From contig JANQPO010000017.1 of assembly GCA_028289445.1 (NCBI GenBank), positions 543,537 through 607,536 on the forward strand: a stretch of DNA of 64,000 nucleotides. Direction: 5' to 3'. The notes under the pieces were generated by a model. It was not told the origin of the DNA, made no database searches, and worked only from the letters and a program-made list of their open reading frames with translations. The translations under genes were made by a program, and so were the position numbers. How positions within the stretch are numbered: the first letter of the stretch is position 1; each line of letters starts with the position of its first letter. This document shows, piece after piece, positions 7,397-17,680 of this stretch. Source of the stretch: Tepidamorphaceae bacterium. Its GTDB lineage: Bacteria > Pseudomonadota > Alphaproteobacteria > Rhizobiales > JAKSCL01.

Positions 7397-8857
7397 TCAA
7401 TACGGCGCGTCGACGGCACCCAGATTGACGTAGACACTCTTCGTTTCCGTGTATACGTCGAGCGCCGCGAGACCGTTCTCGCGGCCTATGCCAGACTGTT
7501 TGACACCGCCGAACGGCATTGGGATCGGTGTCAGATTGTAGCTGTTGATCCACACCGTGCCTGCCTCAAGCTGCGCCGCCATTCGGTGGGCGCGACTGAT
7601 ATCGCGGGTCATCACGCCGGCTGCCAGTCCGAACGGTGTCGCGTTCGCACGGGCAATTGCGTCCGTGTCGTTCGTAAATGGCAGAACGCACATGACCGGG
7701 CCGAATATCTCCTCGCGTACGACGCGCATATTGTCGGTGCAGCCAGCGAAGATGACCGGTGAGACGAAGTAGCCCGGTTCGAGTGTTGGGTCGGCGCGGC
7801 CATCACCTGTCAGCGATCTGGCGCCCTCGGCCAAACCGGCGTCGACATAGGCCAGCACCTTATCGCGGTGGGCGGCTGATATGAGCGGTCCCATCTGGGT
7901 CTGCGGATCGAGGGGATCGCCGATCTTGATGGCCTTGGTCCGGTTTTCGAGCCGGTGCAGGAAATCTGCCTCGATGTCGGCTTGGACAAAAACCCGCGTA
8001 CCGTTCGAGCAAATCTCACCTTGGGTATAGAAGTTGGCGAGAAGGGCCGCTGAGACGGCGTCGTCGAGATTGGCGTCGTCGCAAACGATCAGCGCCGACT
8101 TGCCGCCGAGTTCCATCGTCACATGCTTCAGTGTGTCCGCCGCGCCGCGCATTACCGCCTTGCCGGTCGGGACGGATCCGGTGACCGAGATCTTGGCGAT
8201 GTCTGGATGGGCGGCGAGCGCCTCGCCGACCGGACGGCCGCCCAGAACGACATTCATGAGGCCCGCCGGCGCGCCGGCTTCCTCCACGATGCGGGCAAGC
8301 TGCAACGCGGTGACAGGCGTGACTTCGCTCGGCTTGAAGATCATCGCGTTGCCGGCGGCCAGCGCCGGCGCGGTTTTCCAGGACGCGATCTGGATCGGAT
8401 AGTTCCACGCCCCGATGCCCGCACACACACCAAGCGGTTCGCGCCTGGTGTAGGCGAAGGCGTCGCCGGACAGAGGGTTATGATCGCCTTGGATGACCTG
8501 CGTCAGCCCGGCGAAGAACTCGAAACAGTCGGCCGCTGAACCGATGTCGGCTTCCGGCGCCTCCTGAATGGGCTTGCCGGTGTCCAGTACTTCAAGCTTT
8601 GCGAGGTCCATGCGCCGATCGCGCAGCAGCGCGGCGACGCGATTGAGCACTCGACCGCGCTCTGCCGGGTCTGTGGCCATCCATTCACGCTGCGCCTCCT
8701 TGGCCGCCGCAACGGCCGCGTTGATGGCGGAGGTATCCGCCTCCTCGAACGTGCACAGTTCTGCAGCGGTCGCCGGATTGATCGACGTGAGCGTCGGGCC
8801 GGTCGATTTGCGGTCACTGCCGGCAATCCGGCTCCTGAGATGGCCGAGATGAGTCAT
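7397..8857 (-). CDS. betB: Betaine-aldehyde dehydrogenase
   Basis: A 486-residue NAD(P)-dependent aldehyde dehydrogenase, full length for the family. The catalytic Cys lies in QGEICSNGTRV (C283) and the general-base Glu in VTMELGGK (E249); the cofactor region includes GAWNYPIQIASWK and the TGSVPTGK loop. The EICSNGTRVFV motif and the C-terminal NLTPIPMPFGGVKQSG are typical of BetB, which oxidises betaine aldehyde to glycine betaine, an osmoprotectant and carbon source. No betA or betI is next to it. It is divergent from the cobalamin operon. A related aminoaldehyde dehydrogenase activity cannot be excluded. Confidence 0.87.
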   Translation of the reverse strand: MTHLGHLRSRIAGSDRKSTGPTLTSINPATAAELCTFEEADTSAINAAVAAAKEAQREWMATDPAERGRVLNRVAALLRDRRMDLAKLEVLDTGKPIQEAPEADIGSAADCFEFFAGLTQVIQGDHNPLSGDAFAYTRREPLGVCAGIGAWNYPIQIASWKTAPALAAGNAMIFKPSEVTPVTALQLARIVEEAGAPAGLMNVVLGGRPVGEALAAHPDIAKISVTGSVPTGKAVMRGAADTLKHVTMELGGKSALIVCDDANLDDAVSAALLANFYTQGEICSNGTRVFVQADIEADFLHRLENRTKAIKIGDPLDPQTQMGPLISAAHRDKVLAYVDAGLAEGARSLTGDGRADPTLEPGYFVSPVIFAGCTDNMRVVREEIFGPVMCVLPFTNDTDAIARANATPFGLAAGVMTRDISRAHRMAAQLEAGTVWINSYNLTPIPMPFGGVKQSGIGRENGLAALDVYTETKSVYVNLGAVDAPY

Positions 8858-8980
8858 CGCGATGTCCTTGGTACACGTCGTATTGTGCCAGAAGCGCTAC
8901 GCGGAATCCCGCAGCCTGTCCATCGGTGACCGCAGCATTCGATCATTGACGCCGTAACCGCACCTCGCCATAACGGAAAA

Positions 8981-9178
8981 GCAAACAGGTTCGCGTTGCC
9001 GAAGCCGGCGAGGCGATGAAAAAGGGAACACGGTGCGGTGTACCCAAAAGGGACCAAATCCGTGGCTGCCCCCGCAACTGTGAGCGGCGAGGTCGCGTCC
9101 AAGTGACCACTGGTCGATGACCGGGAAGGTGGACGCCACCGCGACGAAGCCGCAAGCCAGGAGACCTGCCCGTTTGCC
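8981..9178 (+). ncRNA. Cobalamin (AdoCbl) riboswitch
   Basis: The 413-bp gap before cobU holds a full cobalamin element. GGGAACACGGTG occurs near 9024-9035, GGCTGCCCCCGCAACTGT at 9064-9081 (the ligand core), CACTGGTCGATGACCGGGAA near 9108-9127, and the B12 box AAGCCAGGAGACCTGCC at 9154-9170. The outer arms GCAAACAGGT (8981) and ACCTGCCCGTTTGC (9164) can close P1. It should switch off the downstream cob genes when adenosylcobalamin is plentiful. The stretch 8858-8980, between betB and the element, is where the divergent promoters should lie; no clear promoter box was picked out. Confidence 0.95.
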
Positions 9179-9270
9179 GCCGTGAACCGGACGGGGTGTG
9201 CCGGAGAGCCGACGAGCGCCAAGCGCCTGTTCGCCGCAATCCCCGATCCAGATGAGGATGCGAAAGGCCT

Positions 9271-9813
9271 ATGGCGCTAGACCTTCAAACAACGCCTCGC
9301 GTCCTCGTTCTTGGTGGCGCTCGATCCGGAAAAAGCGTTTTTTCCGAGTCGCTTGTCGAGAAGTTTTCAGAGCGCGTCTATATCGCGACCGCCGAAGCGC
9401 GCGACGATGAGATGCGCGCTCGGATCGCCGATCATCGGGCGCGTCGTGGCGACGGCTGGCGCACGATCGAAGCCCCGGTTGCCTTGCCGAATGCCATTCG
9501 GACCGAAGGCGGGCCTAGGCGCGCGCTTCTTGTCGATTGTCTCACGCTCTGGCTGACCAATCTCATCCTTGCCGAGCACGATGTTGAGGTGGCCACCGAT
9601 GATCTTGTCTCTGCTCTTCAATCGGCAAACCCCACGGTCCTGGTCGCTAACGAGGTTGGGCTTGGGATCGTACCGGACACACCCCTTGGCCGGCGCTTTC
9701 GCGATGCCGCTGGGCGCTTGAACCAGCGGGTCGCGGCCTTGGCCGACGCCGTGGTCTTTGTCGCCGCCGGCTTGCCGCTCATCTTGAAACCCACGACAGG
9801 ACACACCGGATGA
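9271..9813 (+). CDS. cobU: Bifunctional adenosylcobinamide kinase / guanylyltransferase
   Basis: A 180-residue cytoplasmic enzyme (CobP in alphaproteobacterial naming). It phosphorylates adenosylcobinamide and attaches GMP, giving AdoCbi-GDP for lower-ligand joining. The P-loop GGARSGKS is at 15-22; IATAEARDDEMRARIADHRARR carries the conserved GTP-binding His; LLVDCLTLWLTNL and VANEVGLGIVP are family hallmarks. First gene after the riboswitch. Its stop overlaps the cobW start as ATGA (9810-9813), implying translational coupling. Confidence 0.95.
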   Translation: MALDLQTTPRVLVLGGARSGKSVFSESLVEKFSERVYIATAEARDDEMRARIADHRARRGDGWRTIEAPVALPNAIRTEGGPRRALLVDCLTLWLTNLILAEHDVEVATDDLVSALQSANPTVLVANEVGLGIVPDTPLGRRFRDAAGRLNQRVAALADAVVFVAAGLPLILKPTTGHTG

Positions 9814-10844
9814 CTGCACTTCAAAAGATTCCCGCCACGATTGTCACCGGCTTTTTGGGTGCCGGAAAGACGACCTTGATCACGAAGATGATCGAAAAGG
9901 CGAATGGCAAGCGCCTGGCGCTGATCGTCAACGAGTTCGGCGACCTTGGGTTCGATGGCGGACAGATCGCCGCGTGCGGTGTGCCCGGATGTGAGGACGA
10001 TGACGTCATCGAACTCACCAATGGCTGCATCTGCTGCACGGTCGCTGACGATTTCGTACCGGCGATGGAGCAGCTTCTGGCGCGCGATCCAGCGCCCGAC
10101 CACATCATCATCGAGACCTCCGGTCTGGCCCTGCCGCAGCCGCTCGTCCAAGCGTTCCAATGGCCCGCAGTAAAGGATCGCGTGACGGTCGATGGCGTTG
10201 TCACGGTGACCGATGCCGCAGCGCTCGCCGAGGGACGGATCGCTAACGATGTCGACGCCGTCCAGGCCCAGCGCGCGGCCGATCCGGCGCTCGATCACGA
10301 GGACCCGGTAGAGGAGTTGTTTGAAGACCAGATTCGCTGTGCCGATTTGATCGTGTTGTCCAAGGCGGACCTTGTGGCGGCAGACGCGAGGCAATCAGTC
10401 GCGGAGCGTATCCGCTCAGACGCGCGAGAGTCCGTGGAGATCGTCGAAGCGGCGCACGGCGATCTGGCGCTTTCGGTTCTTCTTGGAATCGGTGCAGGCG
10501 CGGAGGACGATCTCGATAGCCGTCGCGAGCATCACCATCATGATGGCGAGGATCATGATCATGACCACGACGATTTCGATTCATTCGTCGTCGCTGTGCC
10601 GGAGGCCGGTTCACTCAGTGTGCTGAAGGCGGCGGTTGAGCGGGTCATGGCAGTCGAAGGTGTTCTGCGTGCAAAGGGCACCGCGACGATCGCCGGCAAG
10701 GCGCCGCCGGCTGTCGTGCAGGCCGTCGGTCCCCGCGTCGATGCCTACTTCGCCGCAGCGAACAGTGGCGATCGGTCGCGCCTCGTCGTTATCGGTCTGG
10801 CCTCAATGAATCGTGCAGCCGTCGAAGCGGCGCTTCAAGGCTAG
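9810..10844 (+). CDS. cobW: CobW, GTP-dependent cobalt chaperone for cobalamin synthesis
   Basis: A 344-residue G3E GTPase. Walker A is GFLGAGKT (14-21), the metal-binding CxCC motif is NGCICCTV (73-76), and SKAD supplies base recognition. A His/Asp-rich loop near residues 239-255 (EHHHHDGEDHDHDHDD) is a further metal-binding stretch. CobW is believed to deliver Co(II) to the CobNST chelatase. Its place between cobU and cobN supports cobalt rather than zinc specificity. Spacing to cobN is six bases. Confidence 0.95.
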   Translation: MTALQKIPATIVTGFLGAGKTTLITKMIEKANGKRLALIVNEFGDLGFDGGQIAACGVPGCEDDDVIELTNGCICCTVADDFVPAMEQLLARDPAPDHIIIETSGLALPQPLVQAFQWPAVKDRVTVDGVVTVTDAAALAEGRIANDVDAVQAQRAADPALDHEDPVEELFEDQIRCADLIVLSKADLVAADARQSVAERIRSDARESVEIVEAAHGDLALSVLLGIGAGAEDDLDSRREHHHHDGEDHDHDHDDFDSFVVAVPEAGSLSVLKAAVERVMAVEGVLRAKGTATIAGKAPPAVVQAVGPRVDAYFAAANSGDRSRLVVIGLASMNRAAVEAALQG

Positions 10845-10850
10845 GTCGCA

Positions 10851-13800
10851 ATGCATCTCCTCCTCCCCGGACAGGCGCCGATCGACGACGGTGAGGAGGC
10901 GTTCGACCTTGATCAGGCGCCGGCCGATCATCTGATCCTCTCCTTTGCCGACACCGAGTTGACCGCGCTGTCGGACCGGCTCAAGGCGCGGGAGCAGGGC
11001 GGCTCGGTGCGGCTCGCCAATCTGAAGCTTTTGCGGCATCCCATGTCCATCGACCTCTATGTCGAGAAGACGGCGCGCCATGCCAAGACGATTACTGTGC
11101 GCGCGCTCGGCGGTGCCGGCTACTGGGCCTATGGGCTTGAGCAGTTGCAGGCGGCGGCGCGCGCCAACGGCATTCGCCTTGCCATTTTGCCAGGCGACGA
11201 TAAGCCCGATCTTGCTCTTGAGGCGTATTGCGAGATGGAAGCCGCGGATCGGGACAGGCTGTGGCGCTACTTTGCCGAGGGTGGGGCGGACAATCTCGAC
11301 AACGCTCTCGCCTATCTCGACCACTTGATCGGCAAGGGTGCCGAGCCGCAGCCGCCGAAGCCAATCCCGCGCTTCGGGCTCTATTGGCCGGGCAGCGAGG
11401 CCGTGCCGCCGGAGGTGGTGCTTGCCGGACAGCCGGGAATGGCAGGCTGCGCGGCGTTGGTCTTCTATCGCGCATTGGTGCAAGGCCAGTCGACGGAACC
11501 GGTCGACTCTCTGGTCGCGGCCTTGAATGAACGGGGCATGGCGGTCCTGCCGCTCTACGTATCGAGCCTGAAGTCTGCCGACGACGATCGGTTCGTGCGC
11601 GCGCTGTTTGAGGCGCATCCGCCGGATGTTGTCTTGAACGCAACGGCCTTCGCGGTGTCGAAGGCTGGTGCTCGCCACACTTCGACCGCGCTCGATGCAG
11701 CAGGCGCACCGGTGCTACAGGTGGTCTTCTCGGGGCTTTCGGAGGCGACCTGGGCAGCGAGCGAGCGCGGTCTCCCACCGCGTGACTTGGCAATGCACGT
11801 TGTGCTTCCGGAAGTGGACGGCCGTATCCATACCCGCGCCGTAGCCTTCAAGGACGCCGGTCCGACCGACCCGGAAACCGGCACCCAGCCGATCCGTTTA
11901 ACGCCGAAGTCGGACCGGATCGGCTATGTCGCCGACTTTGCGGTGAAGTGGGCGCGCTTGCGCCGGACACCGACGGGCGAGAGGCGCGTTGGGCTGGTAC
12001 TCCACAACTACCCCAACAAGGACTCCCGGATCGGTAACGGCGTCGGTCTCGATACGCCCGCAAGCGCCATTGCGATCATGCAAGCGATGAAGATCGCCGG
12101 GTATCGCCTTGAAAATGAGTCGGAAACAGCCGATGCGCTCATGCAGACCCTCCTTGCCGGTCAGACCAACGACCGGCGAATGGGAGTGCAAGGCGGGACT
12201 TCGCTTCCGTTGAGTGAATACGCCCAAGCCTTTGACGCATTGCCGAAATCCGTTCGTGACGCTGTGACGGAACGCTGGGGCGCGCCCGATGCCGATCCCT
12301 TTGTGTTGGGTGACAGCTTCAGGCTACCGATACACGAATACGGCAGTCTCGCTGTCATGGTGCAGCCGGCGCGCGGCTACAACATCGATCCGAAGGCCAC
12401 CTATCACGATCCGGCGCTGGTGCCGCCGCATGGCTATTTCGCGGCCTATTTCTGGCTGCGGCAAACCTTTGGCGCCGATGCCGTCATTCATCTCGGCAAG
12501 CACGGAACGCTTGAATGGCTGCCGGGCAAGGCGACAGCGCTGTCCGCTGAATGCTATCCAGAGGCTATTCTCGGCCCGCTGCCACAGCTCTACCCGTTCA
12601 TCGTCAATGATCCGGGCGAGGGCACGCAGGCGAAGCGGCGGACTGGCGCCGTCATTGTCGATCACATGACGCCGCCGATGGCGCGCGCGGAAAGTCATGG
12701 GACGTCCCTTCGGCTTGAGACGCTGCTGGACGAGTTCGCCGCGGCTGAAGCCATGGATCCGCCCCGCGCCGACCGTTTGCGCCGCGACATCGTCGATCTC
12801 GCCCGCGCCAATGGCTTTGACCGCGATATCGGCGCGGCGGACGTGGACGACGCTGACTTCCTCGTCTCGCTGGACAGCCATCTGTGCGACCTGAAGGAGT
12901 TGCAGATTCGCGATGGTCTTCATGTTTTCGGGCAGTCGCCGACGGGCGATCCTCGGACCGCGCATCTGGCGGCTCTGGCGCGTGTGCCGCGACCCGGCGA
13001 GGGCGATGCGGGGCTTTCGCTGCATCGGGCGATCGCGCTGGACTTGGGCCTCGGCGACTTCGACCCGCTCGACTGCGAACTGGGCGCGACATACGCCGGC
13101 GCCCGTCCCGCCGCGCTGATGGACGCGTCCGCTGATCCCTGGCGGACCAATGGCGATACGGTGGAGCGGATTGAGGTTTTGGCCGAAGCGTTGATCGCCG
13201 GCCGGCGGACTTGCGATCCCGACTGGACGCGGATGGCGGCGGTTCTGGATTGGCTGAACGATGGTCTCGCCTATGATTTGGACGCCTGCGGACCTGATGA
13301 ACTGTCGGCGCTGTTGGCTGGACTCGAGGGCCGTTTCGTAGCGCCAGGGCCATCCGGTGCGCCAACACGGGGACGGCCCGACGTTTTGCCGACCGGTCGA
13401 AACTTCTATGCCGTCGATGTTCGCGCGGTGCCCAGCCGCGCCGCCTGGGACCTCGGGCAAAAGTCCGCCGAGCGGCTGGTCGCGCGGTATTTCCAAGACG
13501 AAGGCGAATGGCCGCGCGCGATCGCGCTGTCCGCCTGGGGCACGTCCAACATGCGCACCGGCGGCGACGATATCGCCCAAGCGCTGGCGCTGATCGGCGT
13601 CCAGCCAGTGTGGGAAGACGTCTCGGGTCGGGTGACCGGCTTCGAGGTGATCCCGCTGTCGACGCTTGGCCGGCCGCGTATCGATGTGACGTTGCGGATT
13701 TCTGGCTTTTTCCGCGATGCCTTTCCGCATCTCGTCCATCTCTTCGATTCCGCTGTCGCAACCGTCGCGGCGCTGGATGAGCCGGAAAAGGCCAATCCGA

Positions 13801-14603
13801 TCGCATCGGCAGTGAAGGAAAAGGCGGCCTTGCTGTGTGCCAAAGGACTTGATGGGGACGCCGCCGCGCGCCAAGCGCGCCATCGCATTTTCGGTGCAAT
13901 GCCCGGAGCCTATGGCGTCGGATTGCAGACGCTGATCGACGAGGGCATCTGGTCGGATCGAAGCGATTTTGCCGACGCCTTTCTCACCTGGGGCGGCTAT
14001 GCCTATGGCGCCGGCGTGGACGGCGACGCGGCGCGCGACCTTCTGGAAGCGCGGTTGGCGGCGACCGACGCGGTCGTCCACAATCAGGATAATCGCGAGC
14101 ACGATCTGCTCGACTCCGACGACTACTACCAGTTCGAGGGTGGATTGGCGGCGACCGTGGAGCATCTCGCCGGCCAGGCACCGGCGGTCTATCACAACGA
14201 TCACTCCCGCCCCGAACGTCCGGTCGTCCGCTCGCTCGCAGAGGAAATCGGCCGCGTGGTGCGCGGCCGGGCCGCGAATCCCAAGTGGATCGCCGGCGTC
14301 ATGCGCCATGGCTACAAAGGCGCCTTCGAGATCGCTGCGACCGTCGACTATCTCTTTGCCTTCGCGGCGACGACCCGCGCCGTCTCGGACCATCACTTCG
14401 ATCAGCTCTACGAGGCCTATATCGACGACCAGGCGGTGCGCGACTTTATCGCCGAGCACAATGCGCCCGCGCTTGCCGATATCGCCGCTCGTTTTGCCGA
14501 GGCGATCGATCGCGATCTTTGGTCGCCGCATCGCAATTCGGCCTATGCTACGCTGACGGCACTGACCGCGGACACCGCCGAACTAGAGGAGACCGGAACA
14601 TGA
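10851..14603 (+). CDS. cobN: Cobaltochelatase large subunit CobN
   Basis: A 1250-residue protein, normal for CobN. It is the ATP-dependent chelatase subunit that inserts cobalt into hydrogenobyrinic acid a,c-diamide, the mark of the aerobic (late cobalt) pathway. Recognisable stretches include LVLHNYPNKDSRIGNGVGLDTP, HLGKHGTLEWLPGKA, GEGTQAKRRTGAVIVDHMTPP and WGTSNMRTGGDDIAQALAL. The partner subunits CobS and CobT are not in this window. The end overlaps cobO as ATGA. A 735-codon frame on the other strand is a composition shadow. Confidence 0.97.
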   Translation: MHLLLPGQAPIDDGEEAFDLDQAPADHLILSFADTELTALSDRLKAREQGGSVRLANLKLLRHPMSIDLYVEKTARHAKTITVRALGGAGYWAYGLEQLQAAARANGIRLAILPGDDKPDLALEAYCEMEAADRDRLWRYFAEGGADNLDNALAYLDHLIGKGAEPQPPKPIPRFGLYWPGSEAVPPEVVLAGQPGMAGCAALVFYRALVQGQSTEPVDSLVAALNERGMAVLPLYVSSLKSADDDRFVRALFEAHPPDVVLNATAFAVSKAGARHTSTALDAAGAPVLQVVFSGLSEATWAASERGLPPRDLAMHVVLPEVDGRIHTRAVAFKDAGPTDPETGTQPIRLTPKSDRIGYVADFAVKWARLRRTPTGERRVGLVLHNYPNKDSRIGNGVGLDTPASAIAIMQAMKIAGYRLENESETADALMQTLLAGQTNDRRMGVQGGTSLPLSEYAQAFDALPKSVRDAVTERWGAPDADPFVLGDSFRLPIHEYGSLAVMVQPARGYNIDPKATYHDPALVPPHGYFAAYFWLRQTFGADAVIHLGKHGTLEWLPGKATALSAECYPEAILGPLPQLYPFIVNDPGEGTQAKRRTGAVIVDHMTPPMARAESHGTSLRLETLLDEFAAAEAMDPPRADRLRRDIVDLARANGFDRDIGAADVDDADFLVSLDSHLCDLKELQIRDGLHVFGQSPTGDPRTAHLAALARVPRPGEGDAGLSLHRAIALDLGLGDFDPLDCELGATYAGARPAALMDASADPWRTNGDTVERIEVLAEALIAGRRTCDPDWTRMAAVLDWLNDGLAYDLDACGPDELSALLAGLEGRFVAPGPSGAPTRGRPDVLPTGRNFYAVDVRAVPSRAAWDLGQKSAERLVARYFQDEGEWPRAIALSAWGTSNMRTGGDDIAQALALIGVQPVWEDVSGRVTGFEVIPLSTLGRPRIDVTLRISGFFRDAFPHLVHLFDSAVATVAALDEPEKANPIASAVKEKAALLCAKGLDGDAAARQARHRIFGAMPGAYGVGLQTLIDEGIWSDRSDFADAFLTWGGYAYGAGVDGDAARDLLEARLAATDAVVHNQDNREHDLLDSDDYYQFEGGLAATVEHLAGQAPAVYHNDHSRPERPVVRSLAEEIGRVVRGRAANPKWIAGVMRHGYKGAFEIAATVDYLFAFAATTRAVSDHHFDQLYEAYIDDQAVRDFIAEHNAPALADIAARFAEAIDRDLWSPHRNSAYATLTALTADTAELEETGT

Positions 14604-15211
14604 CCGAAGCCCCGAATGAGGGTGCGCGCCATACCGAAAAGATGAAGAAAAAGAAGGCGGCGCGCGACAAGATCATGGCGACGAAGACCGAGGAAAAAGG
14701 CCTCCTCATCGTCCACACGGGCAAGGGAAAGGGAAAGTCGACCGCTGCTTTCGGCATGGTGTTTCGCGCGCTCGGTCAGGGGATGAATGTCGCCGTCGTT
14801 CAGTTCGTGAAAGGCGCTTGGCAGACAGGCGAGGCGGAGGCGCTGAAGAAGTTCGGCGATCAGGTCGATATCCACATCATGGGGCAGGGTTTCACCTGGG
14901 AAACGCAGGATAAGGCCGCTGACATCGCCGCCGCCAAGGCGGCTTGGGAGAAGGCGAGCGAGCTTATCGCGGATGACAGTCACGACATGGTGCTTTTGGA
15001 CGAGCTCAACATCGTGCTGCGCTACGACTATCTGGCGGTCGACGAGATCGTTGCCGTGCTCCAGTCGCGCCCGGCGATGAAGCACGTCATCGTGACGGGA
15101 CGAAACGCAAAGGACGAGCTGATCGAGATCGCCGACCTCGTCACCGAGATGACGCTGGTCAAACACCCCTTCCGCGACGGGATCAAGGCGCAGAAGGGGA
15201 TCGAATTCTGA
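14600..15211 (+). CDS. cobO: Cob(I)yrinic acid a,c-diamide adenosyltransferase
   Basis: A 203-residue BtuR/CobO/CobP-family enzyme that moves the 5'-deoxyadenosyl group of ATP to the reduced corrinoid cobalt. The ATG at 14600 overlaps the cobN stop and follows GAGGAGACC; the longer upstream frame runs within cobN and is not used. The P-loop is [10 protein letters not shown] (39-48); [16 protein letters not shown] and [14 protein letters not shown] are family signatures. The N-terminus is Lys-rich ([11 protein letters not shown]). Confidence 0.95.
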   Translation: MTEAPNEGARHTEKMKKKKAARDKIMATKTEEKGLLIVHTGKGKGKSTAAFGMVFRALGQGMNVAVVQFVKGAWQTGEAEALKKFGDQVDIHIMGQGFTWETQDKAADIAAAKAAWEKASELIADDSHDMVLLDELNIVLRYDYLAVDEIVAVLQSRPAMKHVIVTGRNAKDELIEIADLVTEMTLVKHPFRDGIKAQKGIEF

Positions 15212-15228
15212 CGCCTTTTCCGGCCGTC

Positions 15229-16683
15229 ATGGTGCAGGGCACCGGCTCCAATGTCGGAAAGTCGGTGCTTTCAGCGGGGATCGGGCGTGCGTTGACCCGG
15301 CGCGGCCTGACTGTGCGGCCGTTCAAACCGCAGAACATGTCAAACAACGCGGCTGTCACCGTGGACGGCGGCGAGATCGGTCGTGCTCAGGCGCTTCAGG
15401 CGCGCGCCTGTCGCGTCGCGCCCAGCGTTCACATGAACCCGGTTCTTTTGAAGCCGGAATCCGAGACAGGCGCCCAGGTGATCGTGCAGGGTGAGCGTTT
15501 CGCGACCCTGAAGGCCCGCGATTATGGGCAGCAGAAGGCGGCGTTGATGCCGAAAGTGCTCGACAGCTTCGCTCGTATGGGCGCCGAGGTCGACCTGGTC
15601 ATCGTGGAGGGCGCGGGAAGTCCAGCGGAAGTCAATCTGCGCGCCGGCGATATCGCCAATATGGGGTTTGCACTTGAAGCCGGCGTGCCGGTGATCCTTG
15701 TCGGCGATATCGATCGAGGCGGGGTAATCGCCAGCCTCGTTGGAACGCACGCACTTCTCACCGAATCTGAACGATCGCTCGTAAGTGGTTTTGTCGTGAA
15801 TCGTTTTCGCGGTGATGTCTCTCTGTTCGACGGCGGTGTCGCGGAGATCGAAGCCCGCGCCGGATGGCCCTCGCTGGGGATCGTTCCCTGGTTCGCCGAC
15901 GCCCGCAATCTGCCGGCCGAAGACGCTCTCGACCTCAAGCGCGGCGGAGGACACGATGGCCCGCTTCGGATCGGCGTTCTCGTGTTCGACCGCATTGCCA
16001 ATTTCGACGATATCGATCCGCTTCGCCTCGATCCCATGGTCTCCCTTAAGATGATTGAGGCGGGTGAGCCGCTTCCGGGCGATCTCGATCTCGTCATTCT
16101 GCCTGGATCGAAGGCGACGATCGCCGATCTCGAAAAGGCGCGCACGAATGGCTGGGATGTCGATCTGGCGGCACATGTTCGTCGGGGCGGCCATGTTCTT
16201 GGATTGTGCGGCGGCTATCAAATGCTCGGCACGACGATCGGCGATCCGGAGGGTATTGAGGGGCGGCCAGGGTCTGTGGCCGGCCTCGGTCTGTTGGATG
16301 TCGAGACGGTTTTGACGCCCAAGAAGGCGACCCGACCGGCGGCTGGAACCGATCTGGCATCGGGCGAGCCGATTGCCGGATATGAGATCCATCTGGGCAA
16401 GACGACGGGCCCGGATACCGAGCGTCCCGTGTTCGATCTTGGGGGACGCGACGATGGCGGGCAATCAAGGGATGGACGGGTTGTTGGAACCTATGTCCAC
16501 GGCCTCTTCGCCGAGGACGCCTTTCGACGTCGATATCTCAGCCGTTTCGCTACCTTCGAGGCGGATGCGCTGGTCTATAACGATCTTGTCGACGATACGC
16601 TTGATCGCTTGGCCGACCACCTGGAGCGATCTCTCGATATCGAACGCATTCTGGATATCGCTCGGGCGCGCGCGCAAGTTTAG
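15229..16683 (+). CDS. cobQ: Cobyric acid synthase
   Basis: A 484-residue ATP- and glutamine-dependent amidotransferase that amidates four side chains of adenosylcobyrinic acid a,c-diamide. The N-terminal ATPase half carries TGSNVGKS (5-12) and [12 protein letters not shown]; the C-terminal GATase half carries the nucleophile in [11 protein letters not shown] (C327) and YVHGLF with the catalytic His. The start is placed at the first ATG; an in-frame CTG at 15208 would add seven residues and give a more typical N-terminus. The gene converges with cbiB, sharing 4 bases. Confidence 0.95.
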   Translation: MVQGTGSNVGKSVLSAGIGRALTRRGLTVRPFKPQNMSNNAAVTVDGGEIGRAQALQARACRVAPSVHMNPVLLKPESETGAQVIVQGERFATLKARDYGQQKAALMPKVLDSFARMGAEVDLVIVEGAGSPAEVNLRAGDIANMGFALEAGVPVILVGDIDRGGVIASLVGTHALLTESERSLVSGFVVNRFRGDVSLFDGGVAEIEARAGWPSLGIVPWFADARNLPAEDALDLKRGGGHDGPLRIGVLVFDRIANFDDIDPLRLDPMVSLKMIEAGEPLPGDLDLVILPGSKATIADLEKARTNGWDVDLAAHVRRGGHVLGLCGGYQMLGTTIGDPEGIEGRPGSVAGLGLLDVETVLTPKKATRPAAGTDLASGEPIAGYEIHLGKTTGPDTERPVFDLGGRDDGGQSRDGRVVGTYVHGLFAEDAFRRRYLSRFATFEADALVYNDLVDDTLDRLADHLERSLDIERILDIARARAQV

Positions 16684-17654
16684 GTGGCGAGCCAGACCGC
16701 CACGACAAGCACCGCTTGAAGAATGCAGGCCGTCCGCATCAAGGGCACAGACGCGCGAATGTCGTCGGAATTCGCGTTTTTCCGGCCGGCGTCGTTCAAG
16801 TAGGGGTCCTCGGTGACAACACCCTTATAGACGCGCGGGCCGGCAAGCGCGATGCCGAGTGCGCCCGCCATCGCCGCTTCGGGCCAGCCGGCATTGACGG
16901 ATTTGTGCTTCTCTGCATCAGAGATGGCCGCTCTGACGGCGCCGCTGATCGACTGTCCCGCGAACGGTGCTGCAACAGCGATCAAGAACGCGGCAAGGCG
17001 AGCCGGGATCCAGTTGACCGCGTCGTCGACGCGGGCGCTGGCCATGCCGAACGCTTCATGGCGCTCTGTGCGGTGGCCGATCATGGAGTCGGCCGTATTG
17101 ATGGCCTTGTACGCCAGGAGGCCGCCGAGTCCCAGGACCGCAAACCAGAAAATAGGGGCCACGACTCCATCGGAGAAATTCTCCGCGCAGGATTCAATTG
17201 CAGCGCGTGACACACCACCTTCGCTGAGCATTTCGGGATCGCGCCCGACAATCTGTGCGACGGTCTCCCGACCCTTGACGATGCCGCCTCCCTCCAGCGC
17301 GTCAGCGACGGCGATCACGTGTTCGGCGAGGCTTTTTTGGGCGATCAATGTCGAGGCGAGAAGGGCGAGGATCAGCCAGCCGAACGGTAGGATCAATAGG
17401 GTGACTTGAATCAGCCAGCCCAAGAGCAGCGCGCCGCCGACGAGCGCGGCTATGACATACATTCCGCGCTTGCGGCGCATGTCCGTCGGTTCGTCCATGC
17501 GGTTGAATTTCAGGTCCGCCTTGGCGACGAGTTGTCCGATCAGAACCACCGGGTGAGGGATACGGCGCCAGATTCGCTCCGGCTCGCCGAACAGGAAGTC
17601 GAGCAGCAGAGCGACGGCCAAGACGCCGAGTGTGTTTGTGAAGTCAACCATCAT
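16680..17654 (-). CDS. cbiB: Adenosylcobinamide-phosphate synthase
   Basis: A 324-residue multi-pass membrane protein (CobD in Pseudomonas naming). It joins (R)-1-amino-2-propanol phosphate to adenosylcobyric acid. Conserved segments: [22 protein letters not shown] near the start, [49 protein letters not shown] and [21 protein letters not shown]. It follows cobC on the minus strand after 26 bases, so cobC-cbiB forms its own two-gene unit facing the riboswitch-led operon. Confidence 0.95.
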   Translation of the reverse strand: MMVDFTNTLGVLAVALLLDFLFGEPERIWRRIPHPVVLIGQLVAKADLKFNRMDEPTDMRRKRGMYVIAALVGGALLLGWLIQVTLLILPFGWLILALLASTLIAQKSLAEHVIAVADALEGGGIVKGRETVAQIVGRDPEMLSEGGVSRAAIESCAENFSDGVVAPIFWFAVLGLGGLLAYKAINTADSMIGHRTERHEAFGMASARVDDAVNWIPARLAAFLIAVAAPFAGQSISGAVRAAISDAEKHKSVNAGWPEAAMAGALGIALAGPRVYKGVVTEDPYLNDAGRKNANSDDIRASVPLMRTACILQAVLVVAVWLAT

Positions 17655-17680
17655 CGGGTCTCGTCGCCGTCAGGCCTGGC

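Noticed and set aside
12324..14531. 735-codon open frame on the minus strand opposite cobN
   Set aside because: Composition shadow of the GC-rich cobN gene; cobN shows full family conservation across the same bases, while the antisense product has no recognisable domain.
14285..14599. N-terminal extension of cobO by about 105 codons
   Set aside because: It reads an alternative frame of the cobN 3' end with Arg/Leu-rich shadow composition; the ATG at 14600 has a ribosome site and a family-typical start.
15340..16464. 374-codon minus-strand frame opposite cobQ
   Set aside because: Shadow frame; cobQ is complete with both catalytic domains.
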